A DNA stretch of 64,000 bases from Peribacter sp043814035 (GTDB lineage: Bacteria > Patescibacteriota > Gracilibacteria > Peribacterales > Peribacteraceae), in assembly GCA_043814035.1 (NCBI GenBank), contig JBDRKJ010000008.1:51783-115782 (forward strand), read 5' to 3'. Positions within the stretch are counted from its first letter, which is position 1. Each line of letters opens with the position of its first letter. Both the position numbers and the translations under genes were made by a program. Positions 23,734 to 31,833 of the stretch are shown one piece after another. Below the pieces are notes generated by a model, which saw nothing but the letters and a program-made list of their open reading frames with translations, did no database searches and was not told the origin of the DNA.

Positions 23734-24378
23734 TCAATCCCAAAGTATCTTCCCATCTGAATTTTTTGGGAAATCTGGCTCAGACCACTCATCTATTAAT
23801 TCACTAGAATAGCCTTTGTAGAGCCTCCATGCTCTTAGCCATCGATTACCGACCTTCTTAATCAAAAATTCCTCCGTGAAGAATCCATTACGTGCATGTA
23901 TAACTGCTTTCAATATTTTTCTTTCTCTTCCCTCTAAATCTATCTGTCTCGTCAGTGAAAAACCTTTGCCTGTCTCCCCAATTCCGAAGTTTCCAAAGTC
24001 CCTTGAAAAGATGTCATTCTTTGTGAATTCTTCCATGCTTATCCCTGGCTGCAAGTCGCTGAAATCGTCAGGATCGTAAAATCTAACAGACACGTCGTAC
24101 ATTGGATATTCGCCCTTACAGGCAATCATGGGATTGGAAATCCACCCTCCTTCACCGCCACCAGCGTCTACTGACAAATAACAATAGCTATCTCCGCCAG
24201 TTATAACGCTTTTCACTTCATTCTCCTGCATATAAGTACCAATCGCAGATAAAATTGCACCGATAAAAATTACTAATGCCGTTAGAAATCGATGTTTGTT
24301 TTTTTCTTGCGCTATAAAAAAGGAACCTATCGCAGCAAGGAATGCTCCAAAGAAAGCTATGTAGTGAGGTTGTAGCAT
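23734..24378 (-). CDS. AT-rich two-TM protein of unknown function beside tRNA-Val
   Basis: 214 aa: two N-terminal membrane helices (about residues 5-24 and 30-48), then an extracytoplasmic or cytoplasmic domain rich in aromatic and charged residues (YPMYDVSVRFYDPDDFSDLQPG, FSRDFGNFGIGETGKGFSLTRQIDLEG). Codon use is AT-rich compared with neighbours, as in the gene pair beside tRNA-Lys. TAAAAT (24385-24390) ends 6 nt before the ATG. It lies 29 bp from tRNA-Val. Probably acquired; family unrecognised. Confidence 0.6.
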   Translation of the reverse strand: MLQPHYIAFFGAFLAAIGSFFIAQEKNKHRFLTALVIFIGAILSAIGTYMQENEVKSVITGGDSYCYLSVDAGGGEGGWISNPMIACKGEYPMYDVSVRFYDPDDFSDLQPGISMEEFTKNDIFSRDFGNFGIGETGKGFSLTRQIDLEGRERKILKAVIHARNGFFTEEFLIKKVGNRWLRAWRLYKGYSSELIDEWSEPDFPKNSDGKILWD

Positions 24379-24407
24379 GGGACAATTTTACACTGTTTCA
24401 ATTTTCA

Positions 24408-24484
24408 TGGTGGGCAATACTGGATTCGAACCAGTGACCTCCTCGATGTCAACGAGACGCTCTAACCAACTGAGCTAATTGCCC
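24408..24484 (-). tRNA. tRNA-Val (GAC)
   Basis: Complete 77-nt cloverleaf on the minus strand: acceptor GGGCAAT/ATTGCCC, D-stem GCTC/GAGC, anticodon loop TTGACAT (anticodon GAC), T-stem ACTGG/CCAGT, encoded CCA at 24408-24410. Confidence 0.96.
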
Positions 24485-24541
24485 CCGTAGCCGCAAAAGG
24501 GTACCAAGAGAGGCTTTCTCTCACAAGCAAAGCGCCTACAA

Positions 24542-25471
24542 TCACTCTTCTTTGCCGCTCAATAGATTCCGGATGCCCCTTTTTGCTAGATGCAACCCAA
24601 GACTGCCATCGCGCATGGCGCCATGAATGACAGAGTCGCAGACCACGTCGATACATCCTTGCGCATCGAGTGTTACCGAGGGGTCGTCAGAGAATGTCGA
24701 TGCCTTCTTCCAAGACGCATCCGAAACTTCGGCAGGATCGATGGAGATGGTTGGTTTCGTAGCCGAGAAAATGAAGCCGGCACTGAGAGCGCGAGATCTT
24801 TTTTGCTTCGTGCTCCCCAAGGGATAGCCGTTAACTTCGTCCAGTAGAAGGGGAATGAGGTAGACCGTATTCGGGTCATCGATGCGCTTTTCTATCGTCC
24901 ATTCCTGAAGTTCATGCGCCGTTCCCGGCCATACGATCACGTTGAACGGTTGAGCGTCCGGGCCGTATCGCAATTCTTCATTGAGTTCGAGGGCGGAGTT
25001 GATCATGGAAAGTGCATCGATGGAACGGACGTGTTGCAACGGACGATCTCTGACAATCATCTTTGCGACTCCATGGGCGGAGAGCGATTTCATATTCGGA
25101 TCCAAGTCCTTTTCTGACGAGCGGCGCTGCACGAGCATTTCGTCGTTATGAAAAAGGAGTGTGCTTACCACAAGGTAACGAGTTCCTGTCTCTCTCGCTT
25201 CGGCACGCGTCATCGTTGTCGATGTGATATGGCCATGCTCGTCTGTTGGGCAGACCACCTCTTGGCTGCTTTCTGCTCCATGATTGGTGTCTGTAAAAGG
25301 TAATGGCCGAACGGCATGCACGGCTCCTGTGTGTTTGTTGACTGTAGCGGAACAGAGAACATTTCCATTCACATCAGCGAGAGGGAGCCCTTTTTCATCT
25401 CTTCTCTGCATTTCTAAGAGCGCATCCATTTCGGCTGGAGATCGCCGTTGGGGGAGTGATTCTTTCGGCAC
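24542..25471 (-). CDS. Nudix-fold hydrolase-like protein
   Basis: 309 aa from a GTG start at 25471. The central part YLVVSTLLFHNDEMLVQRRSSEKDLDPNMKSLSAHGVAK...SALELNEELRYG follows the layout of Nudix proteins (strand, loop, then G...(x)...REL.EE box), most like the isopentenyl-diphosphate isomerase/Nudix group. The box is imperfect: ELNEELRYG keeps the EE pair but the leading glycine region is altered, so activity and substrate are uncertain. A textbook TATAAT (25479-25484, minus strand) ends 7 nt before the GTG, which decides this start over ATG 25498. Confidence 0.65.
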   Translation of the reverse strand: MPKESLPQRRSPAEMDALLEMQRRDEKGLPLADVNGNVLCSATVNKHTGAVHAVRPLPFTDTNHGAESSQEVVCPTDEHGHITSTTMTRAEARETGTRYLVVSTLLFHNDEMLVQRRSSEKDLDPNMKSLSAHGVAKMIVRDRPLQHVRSIDALSMINSALELNEELRYGPDAQPFNVIVWPGTAHELQEWTIEKRIDDPNTVYLIPLLLDEVNGYPLGSTKQKRSRALSAGFIFSATKPTISIDPAEVSDASWKKASTFSDDPSVTLDAQGCIDVVCDSVIHGAMRDGSLGLHLAKRGIRNLLSGKEE

Positions 25472-25591
25472 TAAGTATATTATACAATAAATACTCATTT
25501 TGATCCACAACGCAGAATTTCACCGATAGACGAGAAAGAAGAGCCCCGTATTCCGGTGGAAACGCATTCGAAGAGAGGTACACTTCTTGGC

Positions 25592-26242
25592 ATGTGGCAG
25601 CTCTTCTTAGACCTCCTCTTTCCCCGTCGCTCTCTCAAGGGCGAAGAGGGAACATGGATCACCGAAGGGGAGCGTCGCGCTTTACAGCCACATCCAGTGG
25701 TCGAAGAATTATCTGATTTGCGGAAGCGAGATATTCGTTTCCTCGATCGCCTCGTCGCCGCGAGCACGTATGCAGATTCGCCGCTCCTCAAGAAAGCCAT
25801 TCACATGTTCAAGTACGGGCGCATTCCCGCGCTTGATCGGGAACTCGGGCACCTCATTGCCAGTGCATCTACGACGGTGGAAGGAACTCCTGTTCTCTGT
25901 CCCGTTCCGCTGCACTGGGTACGTCACTTTCAGCGTGGGTTCAATCAGTCGCAGCTTCTGGCCCGCATTGTGGCCTCGGAGCGAGGATTACCTCTTCAGT
26001 CGCTCCTGAAGCGTAGGCGCTGGACTGGATCACAGATGAAACGCACGCGAGCCGAACGGCTGACGGGGGTCACGGGAGCATTTTGCTGCACGCTGGATCA
26101 TTCGCCGTCTCATGTCATCCTCATCGACGATCTCTCGACGACCGGGGCAACACTCGATGCCTGTGCTTGTGCCCTCAAAGAGGCAGGAGCGCAGCGTGTA
26201 GAGGCGTGGGTCATTGCTCATGACCATCGTCGTGGTGGTTGA
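25592..26242 (+). CDS. ComF-family phosphoribosyltransferase-like protein
   Basis: 216 aa. The family (ComF/GntX) is linked to DNA uptake. Visible: LLFPRR near the N-terminus, the HMFKYGRIPALDRELG block ('K..g....a..lg..l'), VPLHWVRHFQRGFNQSQLLA, and the PRPP loop HVILIDDLSTTGATLDACA. The N-terminal CxxC zinc finger usual in ComF is absent. ATG 25592 is preceded by TACACT (25579-25584), 7 nt upstream. Divergent from the Nudix gene. Confidence 0.85.
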   Translation: MWQLFLDLLFPRRSLKGEEGTWITEGERRALQPHPVVEELSDLRKRDIRFLDRLVAASTYADSPLLKKAIHMFKYGRIPALDRELGHLIASASTTVEGTPVLCPVPLHWVRHFQRGFNQSQLLARIVASERGLPLQSLLKRRRWTGSQMKRTRAERLTGVTGAFCCTLDHSPSHVILIDDLSTTGATLDACACALKEAGAQRVEAWVIAHDHRRGG

Positions 26243-26304
26243 CGAGTCTGTTGCACGTTCATACATTCCGTACGTGTTGGATATAGAGCGCAACATGAAG
26301 TAGG

Positions 26305-26343
26305 TGTGGATAACTTTTCAGTTATCCACAGAGCGTCTACCAT
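26305..26343 (+). promoter_or_regulatory. rseP-dnaA promoter with two inverted consensus DnaA boxes
   Basis: TGTGGATAA (26305-26313) and TTATCCACA (26322-26330) are perfect 9-mer DnaA boxes in opposite orientation, separated by 8 bp. They cover the expected -35 region of a -10 box TACCAT (26338-26343), which ends 9 nt before the rseP GTG start. This arrangement predicts repression of the rseP-dnaA unit by DnaA. Confidence 0.75.
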
Positions 26344-26352
26344 ACGCTTCCT

Positions 26353-27468
26353 GTGACCATGCTACTCACAGTAGTGGCTTTCGTTGTTCTGTTGACCCTC
26401 CTCATTCTCATCCATGAGCTTGGGCACTTCATGGCAGCGCGGAAGGCGGGAGTCGTCGTCGAAGAATTTGGCTTCGGGTTGCCACCAAAGGCACGTACGC
26501 TCTTCAAGCGCGGTGGCACGGAATTTACACTCAACTGGGTGCCCTTCGGCGGGTTCGTGCGTCTCAAAGGCGAAACGGCAATTGATAAGGGTGAGCGCAG
26601 CACGCCTGGCAGTTTTCATAAGGCAACGCTCATGGCGCGCATTGCGATTCTGTCGGCGGGCGTCTTTATGAATTTCGTACTTGCGTTTGTGCTGCTCGTA
26701 TTCGGTTTTTCGGCGGGGCGGTGGATTCCCACGTACTTCCAGATGTCGGACATGCTGTCGCATGCCGAACGTGGCATCATCTCACTGAAGACGGGAGTAG
26801 TGATCGAGAAGGTCCTGAGCGGGGAGCCCGCGGCAATTGCCGGTGTACCCGAGAAGAGCGTGCTGCTCGCTGTCAACGACACGCCCATCACACTGGCCGA
26901 GCAGGTCTCAGAGATACAAGAGAACAAGCGCAGAGTGGCGTACACCGTTCTCGTGGGGGAAGGGGAGCAGGCAACTGAGCAGACCTACACCGTTTCGCTC
27001 AAAGAGGGGAAATCTGGCGTCGTCATCTCGACGTTCCCGCGCGAACTCTCGGCGCCGTTACGCGGGATGGGCACATCGATGCTTCTCGCACTCCGCGAAG
27101 CACGAATCATGACGGAGCAGACCGTAAAGGGAATTGGTGAGCTCATTACATCACTTGCGCAGAGCGGGCGTGTGCCCGAGGGCATCACTGGCATTGTTGG
27201 CATTGCCCAGCTTACGTATTCCTCGGTACAGGCGGGTTTCATGACGTATTTGCGACTCGTCGCGCTCATCAGTTTGAGTCTTGCCATTTTAAATTTTCTG
27301 CCGTTTCCGGCTCTCGATGGCGGGCGTCTGCTCTTCGTACTCGTTGAAGCAGTGACGCGTCGCCCTCTTAACCGGCGGTTCGAGGCGTACTCGAACGCGC
27401 TGGGATTTTCGGTACTGATTTTGCTCATCCTCTTGATCACCTTCTATGACATTATCCGTCTCTTCTAG
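26353..27468 (+). CDS. rseP: Site-2 intramembrane zinc protease RseP-like
   Basis: 371 aa. First helix carries ILIHELGHFMAAR (HEXXH zinc motif), followed by VPFGGFVRLKGE, a single PDZ domain (about residues 150-230, EPAAIAGVPEKSVLLAVNDTPI) and the third zinc ligand motif LNFLPFPALDGGRLLF. The enzyme cleaves transmembrane anchors, e.g. anti-sigma factors or signal-peptide remnants. GTG 26353 is favoured by the TACCAT box 9 nt upstream. It overlaps dnaA by 23 bp, an unusual partnership. Confidence 0.92.
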   Translation: MTMLLTVVAFVVLLTLLILIHELGHFMAARKAGVVVEEFGFGLPPKARTLFKRGGTEFTLNWVPFGGFVRLKGETAIDKGERSTPGSFHKATLMARIAILSAGVFMNFVLAFVLLVFGFSAGRWIPTYFQMSDMLSHAERGIISLKTGVVIEKVLSGEPAAIAGVPEKSVLLAVNDTPITLAEQVSEIQENKRRVAYTVLVGEGEQATEQTYTVSLKEGKSGVVISTFPRELSAPLRGMGTSMLLALREARIMTEQTVKGIGELITSLAQSGRVPEGITGIVGIAQLTYSSVQAGFMTYLRLVALISLSLAILNFLPFPALDGGRLLFVLVEAVTRRPLNRRFEAYSNALGFSVLILLILLITFYDIIRLF

Positions 27469-28912
27469 TACCAGTGCCGTGCTGACACCCGTGGCCGAGC
27501 GCATGCATCAGGATCTGTGGATCAAGATTCTGCGTAAGCTCGAAGAAAAACTACAGCGCAGTGCCTTCATCACTTGGTTCAAAGATACCGCGATCCTCGG
27601 CAAGGATGCGGGTACGCTCATCATTGGTCTGCCGCTCCCGATGTCGCTCTCGTGGCACATGGAGCACTATCGCGTGATGACATTCGAAATCGCGCAGGAG
27701 ATGGATCCCTCGATTGAGAAGATCGTCTACACCGTCGATGTTGGTCTTAAAGATAGCCGCGATCGGACAGTGAATTTGCTCGAAATATTTCCGGAGCAGA
27801 AAAAGAGGAAGTTACCGGGCAGACCCGAGGTGAAGATGGCCGAGGGTGTCGTCAGCAAAATCCTCAATCCCCGTTACGCGCTCGAGAATTTCGTGGTGGG
27901 GTCCAACAGTCGTTTGGCACACGCGGCCTGTCAGTCTGTGGCGGCGGCGCCCGGAGGTCGCTACAACCCGCTCTTTCTGTATGGAGGCGTGGGGCTGGGC
28001 AAGACACATCTGTTGCAGGGTACGGGCAATGCCATTCTGCGACAGTCACCTCGATCTGTTGTGGTGTACACGACCACAGAGGATTTTACGAATCAGGTGA
28101 TCGAGGCGATTCGGAGTCAGAAGATGGAACAGTTTCGGCGTCGTTACCGTCAGGTGGATGTGCTCATTATCGACGACGTGCAGTTCTTGGCGAACAAGGA
28201 GCGCACGCAGGAGGAGTTCTTTCACACCTTCAACGCGCTCTATGAAGATCGTAAGCAGGTCATTCTGTCGGCCGACCGTCCGCCACAAGAGATGCAGCTC
28301 GAAGACCGTCTCATCTCGCGCTTCGCGCGTGGCATGATTGCCGACATCTCGGTGCCGGACTATGAAACGCGGCTGGCTATCCTCGTCGAGAAGGCACGCG
28401 AGTACGAGCTCATGATCGACATGACGGTGCTCCAATTCATCGCCGAACATACCACCAGAAACGTCCGCGAGTTGGAGGGCATTCTCATGCAGGCGGTGGC
28501 ACAGTACGAGCTCGAGGCGCGCATGCCGACGGTGCGCAGCATTGCCGAGATCATGCGCAAACTCAGTCGCGATCCCCACGCCGAAGAGGAGCAGATCGGC
28601 TTCGAGACGCCGACGAAGCGTGCGCCCACGTTTCAGGATGTACTGGAGTGCGCCAGTCGCTACTACTCGGTGTCGGTGCAAGACATGATTGGCCCATCGC
28701 GCGTGCGCGAGATTCTGCTGCCGCGCCAGATCGCCATGTTCCTCGGTAAGAGGCATCTGCGCATGAGCTTTGTTCGCTTAGGAGAAGTATTCTCGGGTCG
28801 CGATCACACCACCGTGATGAACGCCTGCGCAAAGATTGATGCGAAGATGCAGAACGATCCACAGCTGCTGCGCGAGGTTCGTGCCATGGAGCAGGAATTG
28901 GGAGTGGTGTGA
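27446..28912 (+). CDS. dnaA: Chromosomal replication initiator DnaA
   Basis: 488 aa. Domain I: LWIKILRKLEEKLQRSAFITWF. Domain III AAA+: FLYGGVGLGKTHLLQ (Walker A), VDVLIIDDVQFL (Walker B), RLISRFARGMIADI (sensor/arginine region). Domain IV: GKRHLRMSFVRLGEVFSGRDHTTVMNA, the DnaA-box-reading signature. The start ATG 27446 lies inside rseP (23-bp overlap), so the two are translationally coupled; an internal ATG at 27503 would also give an intact domain I. No dnaN or oriC-like AT-rich box cluster follows; instead a dispersed repeat begins at the stop codon. Confidence 0.97.
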   Translation: MTLSVSSSTSAVLTPVAERMHQDLWIKILRKLEEKLQRSAFITWFKDTAILGKDAGTLIIGLPLPMSLSWHMEHYRVMTFEIAQEMDPSIEKIVYTVDVGLKDSRDRTVNLLEIFPEQKKRKLPGRPEVKMAEGVVSKILNPRYALENFVVGSNSRLAHAACQSVAAAPGGRYNPLFLYGGVGLGKTHLLQGTGNAILRQSPRSVVVYTTTEDFTNQVIEAIRSQKMEQFRRRYRQVDVLIIDDVQFLANKERTQEEFFHTFNALYEDRKQVILSADRPPQEMQLEDRLISRFARGMIADISVPDYETRLAILVEKAREYELMIDMTVLQFIAEHTTRNVRELEGILMQAVAQYELEARMPTVRSIAEIMRKLSRDPHAEEEQIGFETPTKRAPTFQDVLECASRYYSVSVQDMIGPSRVREILLPRQIAMFLGKRHLRMSFVRLGEVFSGRDHTTVMNACAKIDAKMQNDPQLLREVRAMEQELGVV

Positions 28913-29078
28913 ATTCATGAGAGACAAACCTTCAGCCTTTGCCCTTCGGGGCTACGGCCGACAGGCCGGTTTTTCTCTCATGAGCTCTCTTTCCCCTTTT
29001 AGTGGTGTCGCTTCCCTCCGGGGACCTGCGGCCAGATGTGGGTCCCGGCAGAGCCACCCACATCTTCGCGATGGTTTT
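28911..29078 (+). repeat. Dispersed double-hairpin repeat, copy 2 (after dnaA)
   Basis: Begins at the dnaA stop with ATTCATGAGAGACAAACC. The first stem CATGAGAGA-AAACC pairs with GGTTT-TCTCTCATG across a long GC-rich loop. GAGCTCTCTTTCCCC and AGTGGTGTCGCT follow, then a second stem GATGTGGGT/ACCCACATC and CTTCGCGATGG. Longest of the three copies. It may serve as the dnaA terminator. Confidence 0.8.
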
Positions 29079-29172
29079 TTTATTAATTTGATCAGTTGGG
29101 AGTGGCGTAATTCATTCACAAATTTTTGCCGTTTTTTGCGTTGATGCTTGGAGATCGCGGTATCATTGTTGT

Positions 29173-29547
29173 ATGGAGAATCCCGATGCCAAAAAGCTTG
29201 GCGGCGAAATGGGTAGCGATCCAAGCGAAGTAATTCGGCAGTGGCTTGCAAGTCTTCCATTCAAGGAACAACAAATTCTCCTCGGGCAGTGGTATGTTCG
29301 CAGAAGCGAGAATGCAGCCGCAGTATTGCGCAGAGTATTTGATCCGGATGATATTGCCGCATTCCATGACAAAATCGCAGCGCTTGCCGATCGATTGGGT
29401 CAGAACTTTACTCGCGAGAAGAGCCTTCTTTTAGGACAGCTCTATCTTTACATGGCTTCGGCTATCCCCCAGGACATTCGCGCTCAAACACTTCAGCTGG
29501 TGAAATCAATGCTCGGTCAACCATCGCGTCCATCGGGAAGCATGTGA
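29173..29547 (+). CDS. 124-aa helical protein of unknown function
   Basis: Predominantly alpha-helical and soluble, with no cysteine and no membrane segment; motifs such as EVIRQWLASLPFKEQQILLGQWYVRRSENAAAVLRRVF and a second copy-like KSLLLGQLYLYMAS suggest two short helical repeats (ILLGQWY / LLLGQLY). ATG 29173 is preceded by TATCAT (29161-29166), 6 nt upstream. It is convergent with the next small gene. Family unrecognised. Confidence 0.6.
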   Translation: MENPDAKKLGGEMGSDPSEVIRQWLASLPFKEQQILLGQWYVRRSENAAAVLRRVFDPDDIAAFHDKIAALADRLGQNFTREKSLLLGQLYLYMASAIPQDIRAQTLQLVKSMLGQPSRPSGSM

Positions 29548-29558
29548 TCGCAGTGGCA

Positions 29559-29966
29559 TCATGTATAGACATCCATTCCACCTTTACCCGAATCTTTAAT
29601 GAGGAGTTTACTGATGGCGATGCCCGTCGCGGTGCTCGCTGTCGTGATCATGCGCTTTACAGAGGCGTTCGCGAACAGTGTTCTCACTGCGGAACGCTGC
29701 GTTTCGGGTAATGCGAGGACGGCATCCAGAATCAGGTCGCACTGCCTCGGCGTCAGCACGCCGTTCCCCACAAGGTGTTCCAACCCCTGCAGCAGAGCGG
29801 CGTCACCGCCCACGAGCTTTTCGGCAACTGTCGCGGGGCTACTGTCGAGTAGTTTTCGTGCAGCTCTTCCTACGGTACCCGTAGGACACCTCCATGGGCG
29901 CTGATCTCCGGCGAGTGCACGCAGTGATCCCTCGGGCGGCTTGGATTGATTCGACCGTTTGGTCAT
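29559..29966 (-). CDS. 135-aa protein of unknown function
   Basis: Basic, polar N-terminus (MTKRSNQSKPPEG) then a helical body (GRAARKLLDSSPATVAEKLVGGDAALLQGLEHLVGNGVLTPRQCDLILDAVLALPE) and a moderately hydrophobic C-terminal helix (ITTASTATGIAISKLLI). ATG 29966 is chosen because TATTAT on the minus strand (29973-29978) ends 6 nt upstream. It is divergent from thrS with about 50 bp between. Family unrecognised. Confidence 0.55.
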   Translation of the reverse strand: MTKRSNQSKPPEGSLRALAGDQRPWRCPTGTVGRAARKLLDSSPATVAEKLVGGDAALLQGLEHLVGNGVLTPRQCDLILDAVLALPETQRSAVRTLFANASVKRMITTASTATGIAISKLLIKDSGKGGMDVYT

Positions 29967-30015
29967 GTTCCCATAATAGCGAAGGAGGAGGGCTTCTGTT
30001 ACCCTCTTCACTACC

Positions 30016-31833
30016 ATGGCAAAGAAATCATCCGCACCCGCGGTCCCCGAAGCTCTGCATAATATGCGCCACTCTCTTGCGCATGTTCTGGCACAGGCGG
30101 TCCAACACCTGTGGCCCGATGCGCAGATCACCATCGGTCCCCCGATCGATACCGGTTGCTACTACGATTTTCTCTTCTCTGTGCCTATTTCTGATGCTGA
30201 CTTCCCCAGGATTGAGAAGGAGATGCGCAGGATTATCGGTTCGGCTCAGACGTTCGCGGTCGATGAGTTTGCCATCGCCGATTCCGTGAAGTACTGGAAG
30301 GACAAAGGGCAGACTTTCAAGGTCGAACTTGTGGAAGATCTCGCCAAGGAGGGAGAGACCAAGGTGACGCACTATCGCAACGTCGATGCGAATGGAAAGG
30401 AGATGTTCACGGATCTCTGTCGCGGTGGGCACGTTTCTTCGCTCAGAGAGATTCCGCCGGATGGTTTTAAGATCACGAGTCTGGCGGGTGCCTACTGGCG
30501 TGGCAAAGAGACGAACGCGCAGCTGACGCGCATCTACGTGGCGGCGTTCGGTTCGAAGAAGGAACTGCAGGAGTACCTGACGATGATGGAGGAGGCCAAG
30601 AAGCGCGACCACCGAAAATTAGGCAAGGAGCTCGACCTCTTTATCTTCTCAGAGATGGTGGGTCCGGGTCTGCCGCTCTGGACACCCAAGGGTACGATCA
30701 TCGCGGACCAGATCGAAGCACTCGCCAAAGAGATGGAAGAGAAAGGCGGATACATGCGCGTGCGCACGCCACACATCGCCAAAGGGGCGCTCTACGAGCG
30801 CACGGGGCACCTGGCGCACTACAAGAGCTCCATGTTCCCGCCGATGGAACTGGATGGAGAAGAGGAGTACTACCTCAAGCCCATGAACTGTCCGCATCAC
30901 CACGAGATCTTTGCCAGCCGTCCGCGCAGCTACCGCGATCTGCCCATGCGTCTTGCGGAGTACGGACACTGCTACCGCTACGAAGACAGCGGCGCGCTGT
31001 TCGGCCTCATGCGGGTGCGTTCACTCTCGATGAACGATGCACATATGTACGTCACCGAGGAGCAGTTTGAAGAGGAGTTCAACGCGGTGATCGATCTGTA
31101 CCTCGTATACTTCGCGATTTTTGACATCAAGAAGTACGTCATGCGCCTCTCACTCCACTCGCCTGAAGGGTTGGGCAAGAAGTACGTGGATAACGCGGAG
31201 CTCTGGGAGAAGACGGAGGAGATGGTACGCAAGGCGCTCAAGAAGAAGGGCATCGAGTACGTGGAGGTCCCGGATGAAGCGGCCTTCTACGGCCCCAAGA
31301 TCGACGTCGAAGTGTGGAGTGCCATTGGCCGTGAGTTCACGCTGGCAACGAACCAGGTGGATTTCGATGTGCCGGGCAAAGTGGGCTTAAAGTACATCGA
31401 CAAAGACGGCAGCGAGAAAGTGCCGCTCTGTATCCACCGTGCTCCACTCGGTACGCACGAGCGCATGATCGGATTCCTCATCGAGCATTTCGCGGGACAC
31501 TTTCCGCTGTGGCTTGCTCCCGTGCAGGCGATGATTCTTCCTGTTGCGGAGCCACATGAGATTCCGGCACACCACGTCGAGAAGGCGCTGAAAGAACAGG
31601 GGATTCGCTGTGAAGTCCTGCCTTCGACCGATTCTCTCGGCAAGCGCATTCGTGCAGGGGAGCAACAGCGTGTTCCGTATCTGCTCGTCGTTGGGGATAA
31701 AGAAGTGGCCGACAATGCCGTAGCGGTCCGCAATGTGGTCACCAAGAAGCAGGTCTCTGTTCCACTCAAGGAATTTATCGAGAAGACAGCGGAGGACATC
31801 AAGCTGAGAAAGCTGCAGTGTTCAATTGGGTGA
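30016..31833 (+). CDS. thrS: Threonyl-tRNA synthetase lacking the TGS domain
   Basis: 605 aa. Starts almost directly at the editing domain: MRHSLAHVLAQAV has the HxxxH pair and DLCRGGHV the second metal/proofreading motif. The class II core follows: motif 1 region GTIIADQIEAL, MNCPHHHEIF (zinc Cys), motif 2 RYEDSGALFGLMRVRSLSMNDAHMY, motif 3 APLGTHERMIGFLIEHF, then the anticodon-binding domain (from about 505). E. coli-type enzymes have about 60 more residues of N-terminal TGS; its absence is a known streamlining variant. A -10-like TACCCT ends 10 nt before the ATG. The 3' end overlaps the convergent transporter by 12 bp. Confidence 0.96.
   Translation: MAKKSSAPAVPEALHNMRHSLAHVLAQAVQHLWPDAQITIGPPIDTGCYYDFLFSVPISDADFPRIEKEMRRIIGSAQTFAVDEFAIADSVKYWKDKGQTFKVELVEDLAKEGETKVTHYRNVDANGKEMFTDLCRGGHVSSLREIPPDGFKITSLAGAYWRGKETNAQLTRIYVAAFGSKKELQEYLTMMEEAKKRDHRKLGKELDLFIFSEMVGPGLPLWTPKGTIIADQIEALAKEMEEKGGYMRVRTPHIAKGALYERTGHLAHYKSSMFPPMELDGEEEYYLKPMNCPHHHEIFASRPRSYRDLPMRLAEYGHCYRYEDSGALFGLMRVRSLSMNDAHMYVTEEQFEEEFNAVIDLYLVYFAIFDIKKYVMRLSLHSPEGLGKKYVDNAELWEKTEEMVRKALKKKGIEYVEVPDEAAFYGPKIDVEVWSAIGREFTLATNQVDFDVPGKVGLKYIDKDGSEKVPLCIHRAPLGTHERMIGFLIEHFAGHFPLWLAPVQAMILPVAEPHEIPAHHVEKALKEQGIRCEVLPSTDSLGKRIRAGEQQRVPYLLVVGDKEVADNAVAVRNVVTKKQVSVPLKEFIEKTAEDIKLRKLQCSIG

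Noticed and set aside
26281..29172. Replication origin around dnaA.
   Set aside because: Only two DnaA boxes, no AT-rich unwinding stretch with box clusters, and no dnaN or rpmH nearby; treated as a dnaA promoter, not oriC.
29559..30134. Longer 191-aa version of the minus-strand gene before thrS.
   Set aside because: The extra N-terminus is antisense to the start of thrS, while a TATTAT box fits ATG 29966.
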